Below are positions 10,493 to 17,908 of a stretch of DNA of 64,000 nucleotides, piece by piece (the stretch's first letter is position 1; every line of letters starts with the position of its first letter). Origin of the DNA: Hanleya hanleyi. Its lineage: Eukaryota > Mollusca > Polyplacophora > Lepidopleurida > Hanleyidae. The notes below the pieces were generated by a model, which saw only the letters and a list, made by a program, of their open reading frames with translations, was not told the origin of the DNA and did not search any database. Position numbers and translations under genes: made by a program. The stretch lies in contig JAVTVY010019536.1 in the NCBI GenBank assembly GCA_036873755.1, positions 18,253 to 82,252 on the forward strand. Direction: 5' to 3'.

Positions 10493-10996
10493 ATGTCACC
10501 AGTTCTACGAGCCATCCTTCCCCTTACACCCCGGGTGGGGTTACACGTCTATGAAGATAAAGTCACCCTCGTGGAAGACCGTGGAGATGTTTGCTGGTCG
10601 CGCGCTGAGACCGTATCGAATACGGTTACGCTACACCGTGACGGCTGGACCAAATTTAAACGGGTGTCGAGCGGCGAGCTCGACGGACACCTCATCCACA
10701 TAGACAATGCCATCTACGTACACCGTGGACCCTTCTTCCCACGCCTGGGCCGCTACCAAGACCCTACGCGAGGCTTCACCCTAGACCCCGATCTGTGGAC
10801 AGCCTTCGAGAAAGTGGTGCCCATCGTGGACCAGCTGTTTACACCGGACGAGCGGTCATCAGACGAGTTGGAGTGGGCTCGTGCCCTGAGAGAAGCGGCG
10901 GCAGAACCCAATGAACAAATGTCTAGCCATGAACCAGACGACGATGCCATTGATTACCCGGCTAGACTCAGTCAGCCCAGTGACATGACCACCTGA
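10493..10996 (+). CDS. Tandem paralog A, possible PC4-like DNA-binding protein
   Basis: 167 residues from the Kozak-like caaccATGt; an upstream in-frame GTG was not used because it lacks an ATG. The core is two short beta-rich segments (LHVYEDKV, VTLHRDGWTKFKR), then a GELDG turn, then IYVHRGPFF. The tail is acidic and disordered. The 'LxRxGWxKFK' helix after basic strands recalls the PC4/p15 single-stranded-DNA-binding fold found in some large DNA elements, but the resemblance is weak and I would not name it. A duplicate follows directly at 11067. Conservation between the duplicates is concentrated in the GWTKFKRV/SGELDG/RGPFF core, which marks it as the functional part. Confidence 0.6.
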   Translation: MSPVLRAILPLTPRVGLHVYEDKVTLVEDRGDVCWSRAETVSNTVTLHRDGWTKFKRVSSGELDGHLIHIDNAIYVHRGPFFPRLGRYQDPTRGFTLDPDLWTAFEKVVPIVDQLFTPDERSSDELEWARALREAAAEPNEQMSSHEPDDDAIDYPARLSQPSDMTT

Positions 10997-11021
10997 TCCT
11001 TTGATCTCACGGGGTTCTCCC

Positions 11022-11029
11022 TATAAATA
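11022..11029 (+). promoter_or_regulatory. TATA box, third gene
   Basis: TATAAATA followed by CGAG, 45 bp upstream of the ATG at 11067. The core is identical to the box before the upstream paralog. Confidence 0.65.
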
Positions 11030-11066
11030 CGAGACAGTCAAATCTGGTACCATTCACGTGCTGACC

Positions 11067-11531
11067 ATGACGGAGCATATAATATATCTCAGCTTGACCC
11101 CCAAGGTTCTCCTGCACGTGTATGCGGATAAGTTCGATATCATGGAGGAGGTGGGAGACATCTGTGATGCGGACCCTACACAACCGTGCCCGGCCCACAT
11201 TCGTCTGTCCCGGGAGGGCTGGACCAAATTCAAACGGGTGTTGTCTGGTGAACTGGACGGCGACGTCATCCACTTGTGTCACGATGTGTACATCCGACGT
11301 GGCCCTTTCTTTGCTCAATTGGCTCGGCTAGATGGGGGTACAGTGCATTTTACCCTTCACCCTGATCTATGATCTGCATTGGAAGATGCCGTGGTAGATG
11401 TGGATCAAGTGCTTATCAAGCGGTCATCAGACGAGTTGGACTGGTCATTTAACATGGACACTGTGGGAGCCAACGAAGAAAATCAGAAAGAAACTCCGGC
11501 CCAAGATATACCCGTTATAAATAAACGATAG
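11067..11531 (+). pseudogene. Tandem paralog B with internal stop codon
   Basis: Begins ctgaccATGa and aligns with the upstream gene through the GWTKFKRV, SGELDG, VYIRRGPFF and HPDL segments. A TGA at 11370-11372 sits exactly where the upstream paralog has tryptophan (DPDLW), so a one-base change has interrupted it. The frame is open on both sides and continues without shift to a TAG at 11529-11531, keeping the KRSSDEL segment also seen in paralog A. The open 5' part encodes 101 residues, including the whole conserved core, so a truncated protein could still work. The TATA box of the next gene overlaps its final codons. Confidence 0.7.
11516..11523 (+). promoter_or_regulatory. TATA box, integrase gene
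   Basis: TATAAATA overlaps the 3' coding end of the upstream paralog and lies 43 bp before the integrase ATG at 11559. Confidence 0.6.
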
Positions 11532-11558
11532 AGCGAGGATCCATCATCATTTGTCACC

Positions 11559-12631
11559 ATGAAGCGCTGGGAGAAGGTGTTGGATAACTTATACTACAGT
11601 CCCGACAGTCCGGCGGCCTATAGTGCATTGTCGGCTCTCTATCGAGCGGCCAAACCCCAGGGGATACAACGTGCCCAAGTCCGAGATTGGTTAAGAAAAC
11701 AAGACACCTATACCTTACATCGATCTGTCCGTCGCCATTTTCTACGGAACCGGGTCATCGTGGGAGGAATAGATGCCCAGTGGCAAGCGGATTTGGTCGA
11801 TATGAGCGCCTTTGCCAAACACAACGATGGGAATCGGTATATCTTGACGTGCATCGATATCCTATCGAAGTATGCGTGGGTGGTACCCATCCGCACGAAA
11901 ACGGGGGCGAATCTCATAGCGGCGTTCAAAGACATCTTCAAGACCGGGCGCAAACCTTTGTATTTGCAAACCGACGAAGGCACGGAATTCCTCAACAGAC
12001 CGTTCCAACAGTTTCTGATGCCCAGAAGGTGTTTTTCTTCCATACGTACAACGAGACCAAGGCTTCCGTAGTGGAAAGGTTCAACAGGACATTCAAAGGC
12101 CGCATGTATAAATATTTCACCTATAAGAATACAAGGCGGTACATCGATGTTCTCCCGAAACTTGTGAGTGGTTACAATCGAGCCTATCATCGGAGTATAG
12201 AGAGAGCCCCCATTACCGTGACCCAACGCAATGAAGCCCAAGTTCGGCGTGTCTTGTACCCCAGGCCATCGCAGCGAACGCCGAAGGCGGTGTACAAGGT
12301 CGGAGACCCTGTACGGATCAGTAAAGTCAAAGGTCAATTTGAGAAAAGTTACTTGCCCAACTGGAGCGATGAGCACTTCCTGATTAAACGGCGCCTACCC
12401 CAACAGCAGCGAGTCTATGAACTGGAAGATCTTCAAGGGGAACCGTTGCTAGGGACGTTTTACGAGATGGAATTACAGCCTGTCGTAAAAACACAGCAAG
12501 ACTACTACACGGTGGAGCAGATTTTGAAAACGGAACGTCGACGTGGCAAACTGTTTCATTTCGTCAAATGGCAAGGCTGGCCCAGTTCCTTCAATTCCTG
12601 GGTCGCTGCCAACCAGGTGAAACGACTATAA
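11559..12631 (+). pseudogene. Retroviral-type integrase with C-terminal chromodomain, frameshifted
   Basis: The N-terminal 170-codon frame starts at gtcaccATGa. It contains a helical N-terminal region and the rve core: WQADLVDM (Asp about 78) and QTDEGTEF (Asp about 139, codon at 11973). Past about 12015 the coding signal moves to another frame, giving NETKASVVERFNRT with the catalytic Glu at 12074-12076, then a YKVGDPVRISK basic barrel domain. It ends in a chromodomain-like DYYTVEQIL...VKWQGWPSSFNSWV. The two acids are only 101 nt apart, about 7 nt less than a D-x35-E spacing would need, so a small deletion is the likely lesion. The enzyme would insert the element and make the 6-bp duplication; the chromodomain could bias targeting. 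It resembles the 'transposon-derived F54H12.3' type. Confidence 0.85.
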
Positions 12632-12633
12632 AG
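12627..12633 (+). promoter_or_regulatory. TATA box, membrane stalk gene
   Basis: TATAAAG at 12627 contains the integrase stop codon (TAA at 12629) and lies 55 bp before the next ATG at 12682. This is an economical overlap of promoter and coding end. Confidence 0.55.
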
Positions 12634-12681
12634 CCAGACACCACTACCGTCATCCTTCATTCCACGTTCGACCACGGTGCT

Positions 12682-13269
12682 ATGGACAAACAGCAGCTGC
12701 CTCTGAACACAGCGTCTCCCAAAACGCGCAAAGCGCAAGTGGGCTTTGTGGTGATAGTGCTAACCCTGTTGAGTGTGTTGTACGGAGGTGTGTTTTACGA
12801 CGTAGTCTATGTCAGCACGTTACTTAACCAACTGAGAACACCAGCCATCAGTGAAACCAGTCTACAGATAGCACCAGTCAACCCCGTATCGAGCCCAGTC
12901 ATCACCACACCACGTGTACAAGCCACAACGAGCTCCACACCAAGCTCCACACCTACACCAAGTACACCCACTACGTCTGAAAACCCACCGGATTTCATCC
13001 CTCAGAGTGAACAGACAACGACGACCGACGTTATACCCACCACCATCATCACTCACAGTGAACAGACAACGACGACCGACGTTGTACCCACCACCACCAC
13101 TCCAGTTTACTCGTACGAAATTTGCAAGAGCGGGTTACCACGACAGCGTATACAGCTCGAACCATGGATCCTCGGTGGCAGCATCGCTTCACCTGCGTCA
13201 TCACAGGACCGACAGGCTCCGGCAAAACGCACTTCGTCAGGAAGCTCCTTCAAAACGCCGACAGCATGA
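12682..13269 (+). CDS. Type II membrane protein with Thr/Ser/Pro stalk
   Basis: 195 residues from the ATG at 12682; an earlier in-frame ATG at 12568 lies inside the integrase and was rejected. A basic N-terminus (SPKTRKAQ) precedes one hydrophobic span (about residues 20-44, VGFVVIVLTLLSVLYGG). A long Thr/Ser/Pro-rich segment follows, with a direct repeat SEQTTTTDV. This is the layout of a type II membrane protein with a mucin-like O-glycosylated stalk facing outward. The last 35 codons overlap the ATPase start in another frame and look like shadow translation, so the true C-terminus may differ, for example by splicing. I do not know the family. A surface attachment role on a particle is possible but is inference. 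Confidence 0.55.
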   Translation: MDKQQLPLNTASPKTRKAQVGFVVIVLTLLSVLYGGVFYDVVYVSTLLNQLRTPAISETSLQIAPVNPVSSPVITTPRVQATTSSTPSSTPTPSTPTTSENPPDFIPQSEQTTTTDVIPTTIITHSEQTTTTDVVPTTTTPVYSYEICKSGLPRQRIQLEPWILGGSIASPASSQDRQAPAKRTSSGSSFKTPTA

Positions 13270-13760
13270 GCACACCACCCATTGCCCGATTCGTGTGGTG
13301 TTACGGAGAATGGCAGGCAGCGTATGCAGCAATGCCCCATATCACGTTCGTGGAAGGCCTACCCAACCTGGCCGATTTGGAACCCGACACCTTGGTGGTT
13401 CTGGATGATCTCATGGCGGAGACGGATGCGCGGGTCACCCAACTCTTTACCAAAGGCAGCCACCATCGACGGCTCAGCATCATCTACATTGTGCAGAATC
13501 TGTTCAGTAAAAACAAAGAGCATCGGAACATCAGCTTAAATGCCCACTACCTGGTGGTCTTCAAAAACCCGAGAGATACCACTCAACTGCTGCACCTGGC
13601 GAGACAGATGTATCCCGGCCGCACACCGTTTGCGTTGGAAGCCTTTAAAGATGCCACAACCCCTCAGCACGGGTATATGCTCTTCGACCTCAAGCAAGCC
13701 ACCCAAAACCACCTTCGACTACGGACCGGCATCTTTCCCGGAGAGGCCCACCACGCGTAG
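13164..13760 (+). CDS. Packaging-type P-loop ATPase (FtsK/HerA, A32-like)
   Basis: 198 residues from cgaaccATGg at 13164. Walker A GPTGSGKT is at residues 15-22 and Walker B TLVVLDD at 76-82. A conserved TKGSHHRRLSIIYIVQN stretch (97-113) follows, with FKNPRD (133-138) and a KDAT..HGYMLFDL tail. The short single-domain length and motif order match the genome-packaging ATPases of Polintons, adintoviruses and related DNA elements, which power DNA entry into a preformed capsid. The frame is intact. No separate TATA box precedes it and its start overlaps the upstream stalk gene, so it may share a transcript. An AATAAA follows at about 13838. It is the best-preserved core gene of the element. Confidence 0.85.
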   Translation: MDPRWQHRFTCVITGPTGSGKTHFVRKLLQNADSMSTPPIARFVWCYGEWQAAYAAMPHITFVEGLPNLADLEPDTLVVLDDLMAETDARVTQLFTKGSHHRRLSIIYIVQNLFSKNKEHRNISLNAHYLVVFKNPRDTTQLLHLARQMYPGRTPFALEAFKDATTPQHGYMLFDLKQATQNHLRLRTGIFPGEAHHA

Positions 13761-13835
13761 GCCTACATGCAAAAATAATGTAAACACACCCACAGTGGCT
13801 CCCCCAGCTGGAGTGTGTGTTTGATGATGGGGATA

Positions 13836-13842
13836 ATAAAAA
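13836..13842 (+). terminator. Polyadenylation signal after the ATPase gene
   Basis: AATAAAA in the sequence ggggataataaaaagaatga, about 75 bp past the ATPase stop and before the next TATA-like box. It could end the stalk/ATPase transcript. Confidence 0.5.
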
Positions 13843-13887
13843 GAATGAATACCATAGCATGGTTGACTTTGTCTCTGTTCTCTGAGG

Positions 13888-13897
13888 TAGATAAAAA
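13888..13897 (+). promoter_or_regulatory. TATA-like box, core-protein gene
   Basis: AGATAAAAAG is about 41 bp upstream of the ATG at 13931. It is a weaker match than the upstream boxes, but its spacing is alike. Confidence 0.4.
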
Positions 13898-13930
13898 GGG
13901 CAGAGTTGTGGGTTCTGGCATTAGTTGTAC

Positions 13931-14251
13931 ATGATGTCTGCGCGAGTACGGAAGCACGCTCCCACGCTCCGTGTATTGAAGACGGCCCCACCCGAGTTGG
14001 TTCGAACCATTGTACGCGGTGCGGACCCTGACCTTGTACGCTGTCTGTGCGAGATCGGGTACAACCTGTTAAAAGGCAACGTACCACTGACTCCGGCTCA
14101 GAAGACCAAGTTGGCCAAGCATAAGACAGGTCTCCGAACCTTAGTCTCGAAAAAGGTGTTACAGAAAGGCGGCTTTCTCGGGGCCATCTTAGCACCGTTG
14201 GCCGCTTCCGTGTTGGGTCCAGTATTGGGTGGACTCTTCGGCCGACAATGA
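13931..14251 (+). CDS. Small basic protein with hydrophobic Gly/Ala tail (core or membrane-active type)
   Basis: 106 residues, with a second ATG at codon 2. The N-terminal 75 residues are basic and helical, with a C-L-C-E and NLLKGNVPLT segment. The C-terminus is a glycine/alanine-rich hydrophobic stretch (GGFLGAILAPLAASVLGPVLGG) after the basic KKVLQK. Small proteins of this layout lie between the packaging ATPase and the capsid genes in Polinton-like and adintovirus-type elements and have been compared with adenovirus core or membrane-lytic proteins; that comparison is from memory. Its last codons overlap the ATG of the next gene (14248), indicating a shared transcript. The frame is intact. 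Confidence 0.65.
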   Translation: MMSARVRKHAPTLRVLKTAPPELVRTIVRGADPDLVRCLCEIGYNLLKGNVPLTPAQKTKLAKHKTGLRTLVSKKVLQKGGFLGAILAPLAASVLGPVLGGLFGRQ

Positions 14252-14981
14252 ACCACACGAAAAAAATGGTCCTCGTCGAACCACGGTTCCTTCAAAACCT
14301 CCAATCGCCCTACCCTGTCCCACCTACGGTGAAGACCATAAACACCCTCGATGGAGAGATGCAACAGATCTTACAAAGACCGGAGTTAAGCGACAGTGAG
14401 AAAGTACAACGGTACAATGAGACGCTTCAACGGTACATGACGTTCATGGACCAATACAAAACCCTCTCTACCCCACCACCACCACCACCACCACCACCAA
14501 CACCACGTGACACACCGCCGACCTCAGCACCGCTGCAACAGCCGCCATTACCAGGGGTACCACCCACAGCCCCACAGTGGGTGGAAGACGAAGTGCGCAA
14601 GAGTGTACCTGCATCGTTCAAGAAACAAGCTGGCCTGGTATTACAACGGATGAAACAGAATCCTAACATGACTTGGAATGATAAAGGCGAACTACTGGTA
14701 CAGAATCAGGTGGTCCCAGGCACCCACATGACGGATTTAGTGAATGACCTGATGCGAAACGCAGGTCGCACACGGATCCTCTAGGATGGGAGGTCTTCGC
14801 TCAAGGCTTGAAAGACATGCATGTACCACAGGAATTGGTGGGGAACCCCCCCCGCTGGGCCTTTATGCAGCGAACCCAGCAATCGCCGAGTGGCCCACTA
14901 CCTTCTTGGGAATCCAAATTGACCGGAGTCACCCCCCAAACCACCACCACCACAACGGGCACCTTCTTTTCAGACCTTTAA
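14248..14981 (+). pseudogene. Proline-rich structural-type protein, frameshifted near its C-terminus
   Basis: Overlaps the upstream stop by four bases. The first 178 codons contain an N-terminal helical domain (KKMVLVEPRFL; DSEKVQRYNETLQRY), a nine-proline run and a second conserved domain (FKKQAGLVLQRMKQNPNMTW...). The frame ends at TAG 14782. One base over, without a new ATG, a clearly related continuation reads GWEVFAQGLKDMHVPQELVG and runs to TAA at 14979-14981, ending in a Thr run. I infer a one-base loss near 14775-14785. This protein accompanies Polinton-like ATPase and capsid genes in other invertebrate elements, as I recall. Its function is unknown; virion assembly is a guess from position. 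Confidence 0.6.
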
Positions 14982-15087
14982 AAAACCATCCTTGATCAGG
15001 ACACCCCACATCTCCAGAGCCGTGACACGTAGCAAGTCACCGCGACGAACACGACGCCGGACACAACCAACCAAGGCCTGGAACACC

Positions 15088-15095
15088 TATTAAAA
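15088..15095 (+). promoter_or_regulatory. TATA-like box, capsid-type gene
   Basis: TATTAAAA sits 39 bp upstream of the ATG at 15127, in the same position as the other boxes but with one mismatch to TATAAA. Confidence 0.4.
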
Positions 15096-15126
15096 CCAAC
15101 AGCAGCACCAGGACAGCTCAGTCGCC

Positions 15127-15591
15127 ATGTTTTACCTCACCCTACCCAGCAACAGTTCGCTGGATGTGTTTCCTGACAACACCTTGGCCAAGTACGTGAC
15201 CCAGTTACCACAACCGTTGCATTTACCTGGGCGCTGGGAATGTGGCCTCGTGGATATCCAATACCCTTACTCGTGGTACAACGTGCGAGCCAATGAAGTG
15301 TGGTACGAGGTGACCTACGAAGGAAAAGACACCCGACTCACCCTCCCCGAAGGCCAATACGATACTCCCAAAGAGTTCATGGGTGGGCTGTCAAGACTGT
15401 TGCATTATAAGGCTCTACGGGAGGTCACGAATACTTCGAAACCCATCAAATCCTTTCCCTTCAAGAATCACGTCGACTTCGATTACAACGCACACAACGA
15501 CAAGTCACAGCTTATCGTCACCGCCAACGCGAGTGTCGTATATGACTGGGCCGTCCATCATTTCAATGTACAAGCCCCGTTCTGGGCTTAA
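15127..15591 (+). pseudogene. Capsid-type (minor capsid/penton-like) protein, 3' truncated
   Basis: 154 residues from gtcgccATGt. It begins FYLTLPSNSSLDVFPDNT, followed by GRWECGLVDIQYPYSWYNV, a recognisable N-terminus of a beta-rich protein encoded beside integrase and ATPase in Polinton-like elements. The remainder is strand-rich (VWYEVTYEG, LIVTANASVVYDW). The frame stops just inside a cluster of short hairpin repeats (15577-15690). No downstream capsid gene follows before the right TIR, so the 3' part of this gene and the major capsid gene were probably lost together. The penton-like label is inference; family membership is moderately sure. Confidence 0.6.
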
Positions 15592-15695
15592 GTTCTTTCA
15601 ATGTACACAAGCCCGCTGTTCTGGGCTTAAGTTTACAAGCCCCCTGTTCTGGGCTTCAGTTCTTTCAATGTACAAGCCCCCTGTTCTGGGTTTCA
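15570..15695 (+). repeat. Four tandem AAGCCC-loop-GGGCTT hairpins
   Basis: Four units of about 25-38 bp, each containing CAAGCCC, a GTTCT loop and GGGCTT (last copy GGGTTT). In RNA each would form a short 6-bp stem-loop. They overlap the end of the truncated capsid-type frame and precede an AATAAAAAAA. They could be 3'-UTR stem-loops or the scar of a repeat-mediated deletion. Confidence 0.7.
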
Positions 15696-15732
15696 GTTTT
15701 CACGTGGTTGTTCTCACGTTGTTGTTGGTACT

Positions 15733-15742
15733 GAATAAAAAA
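15733..15742 (+). terminator. Polyadenylation signal
   Basis: GAATAAAAAAATGAG after the hairpin cluster. It is the last AATAAA before the right TIR, in the right place to end the late rightward transcript. Confidence 0.5.
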
Positions 15743-15794
15743 ATGAGGTCTCACCAAAAAACCCTGTCTTGTGTGTTTTCTATATGAGCATAAT

Positions 15795-16235
15795 GCATGA
15801 AACTGGATTTGAACACCGTATTAGCCAATCAGTGGCCTAGAATGGAGCCAAAGGTAACCCATCCATGTCCAGAAAACATTACCCGGGTGTACAAGAACCC
15901 GGCTGTAGGCGCGGACGTAGGCGAAAGCATCCCAGTAACCGGATGTAGGCGCAGACGTGAGCGAAATTCTAGTACCCGTCCATTGGTTCTTTTATCGATC
16001 GCTCATTGGCTCTTTTTCTCGACCGCTGATTGGTCCAAATGGAACTGCCCATCCTTCCCAGGTTAATTTACAATCCCCTTTTGGGGTTCAAGCTCTGTAT
16101 ATCGATGCCGCAACATTGTTGCCGAACCTTGCCGAAACGGAGACCTTGGACCTTTTGACCTGGACGTGACCTTTTGACCCGACATTCATCCGCGCACTGC
16201 CGGTGATGACGCGCGCGCGCGTGCGGCCGGAGAAC
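15795..16235. other. Region between the last gene and the right TIR
   Basis: No gene is recognised. It has two related segments ('ggcgcggacgtaggcgaaa' and 'ggcgcagacgtgagcgaaa', about 55 bp apart) and three evenly spaced ATTGG (CCAAT-box) pentamers near 15983, 16005 and 16030. A GC-rich alternating stretch (GCGCGCGCGCG) follows near 16210 where the right TIR begins. Confidence 0.5.
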
Positions 16236-16239
16236 CCGG

Positions 16240-17902
16240 CCGGGGCCGGGCCGGGCCGGGAAAAAACCCGTATGTTGAACATCCGGATCCTACGTGTACG
16301 GGAAAAATTGGAACTCTTCTATGTTCGAAGGTAGTTTTAGTGAAACCCGGAAGTGACGTCACAACCCACCAAACCACAACCATGAACCCCTAGTGGTGGG
16401 TTAAAACACACCCCCACGCATCCCCCAACATGCCTGCTTTCTATACTACGGCCAGACTACGCATGCGCAGACTCTTGCACACGGACGAACCATGAGTCGA
16501 TACATTACAAACTCCAGGAGAGCTTCAAAATAAGACCTCATACGACACCATAGGACCATTAGGGGCTCACCTAGACCCCAAAACGTTCACCCCGTATGGA
16601 CCTATACCTCCATAGCCATGCTGTATAGGCCTATGGGCCTACCCAGGCCTCGGTGAACTTTTTCCAAAAAAATTCACCGTTTCGCTTCGAAACCCTTCCC
16701 ATCGTGTTCTAAATGACGAGACGTGAAAAACAAGACCAAACAACCCATATCACAATGAACGTGTGTGAATTTCCCAGGTTGGACCTATATCCCCATAGCC
16801 AGTATGGAGCTATATGGGCTATATGGTACTTTTCCAAAAATTTCACCGTTTCGCTCCGGGACCCTTCCCATCATGTTCTAAATGACGAGACGTGAAAAGC
16901 AAGACCAAACAACCCACATCACAATGAACGTGTGTGAATTTCCCAGGATGGACCTATCCCTCCCATAGCCAGCCTATGGGGCTATATACAGACCTGGTTG
17001 ACTTTTCCCAAAAATTTCACCAATTCGCTCCGGGACCCCTCTCATTGTGTTTTTCTCGACGAGACAAGAAAAACGAGACCCCACAACCCATAGTAAAGCC
17101 CACAAAAAAAAATGACCATCCGCATACCCCATACAGGCATTTCCCCTTATATTGTATAATACAGACCCCTATTGTAGGGGTAAAGTCCGAGTTCCACTTT
17201 TTATAGTTTCGGGAAAAAATCCTAATTTTACATACACCCACCCCATTGACTTGATAGGCAGGCCCCGATAAGCCCGGGGACCGATATTAGCCCTTTTGGC
17301 TAGAGGTGATAGGGGTTTTCCCCTATTTTCGGGGTAAAGTCCGTATTCCGCTTTTTATATTTTCGGGAAAAAATCCTAATTTTACATGCACCCACCCCAT
17401 TGACTTGATAGGCAGGCCCCTATAAGCCCGGGGACCGATATTAGCCCTTTTGGCTAGAGTTGATAGGGGTTTTCCCTATTTCAGGGGTAAAGTCCGTGTT
17501 TCGCTTTTTATAGTTTCGGGGAAAAATTCTAATTTTACATGCACCCACCCATGACTGAATGGCCCTCGAGGAGCGCTTCACTTTGACACCTCACTCGACC
17601 CATTCGGTCCACTAGGGACCCACCCCGATCACAAAACGTCTATTCCCATACTCTTTTCAGGCATTCCCCGTATACATTAACATTGGAAGTCACTTGGTTG
17701 ACATGGGACTACTTTCTGTCCGCGGAGGAATACAAAGGTTACAGGTTGCCGGAACTACTTTTGACCTCCACGTGACCTTGAGCTGGTGGCGCCCCAGAGG
17801 TGAAAGGCGATGGGGCGTCCCCTATACCTTTAACCTGGAAAAAAGGGGACCAAGAATTATCTCCCTGGAAAACCGCTCTCGTCCCGTCTTCTATATACTA
17901 CT
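16240..17902 (-). repeat. Right TIR of the Polinton-like element
   Basis: Inverted match to 7560-9400. The outermost 340 bp differ by only a few substitutions and one 10-bp indel, so the two TIRs have stayed similar. The end is CTATATACTACT at 17902, directly followed by AACGTC. Confidence 0.85.
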
Positions 17903-17908
17903 AACGTC
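17903..17908. other. Target site duplication AACGTC (right copy)
   Basis: Exact match to 7554-7559. Removing one copy and the element restores a symmetrical inverted repeat in the host LIR element. Confidence 0.85.

Larger units (their letters stand above)
7560..17902 (+). mobile_element. Polinton/Maverick-like element without polymerase
   Basis: A 10,343-bp element with inverted termini AGTAGTATATAGAAG / CTTCTATATACTACT, 6-bp target duplications, long TIRs, a retroviral-type integrase and a packaging-type ATPase. Together these define a Polinton-like integrating element. Termini beginning AG fit published descriptions of Polintons. The central 6.8 kb is transcribed rightward only. Protein-primed DNA polymerase B, the cysteine protease and a full major capsid gene are not visible, so it cannot be a complete Polinton. 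Frameshifts in the integrase and one structural gene, and a nonsense codon in a duplicated gene, indicate a dead copy. Similar gene sets next to integrases of this type occur in other invertebrate genomes, as far as I recall. Confidence 0.85.
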
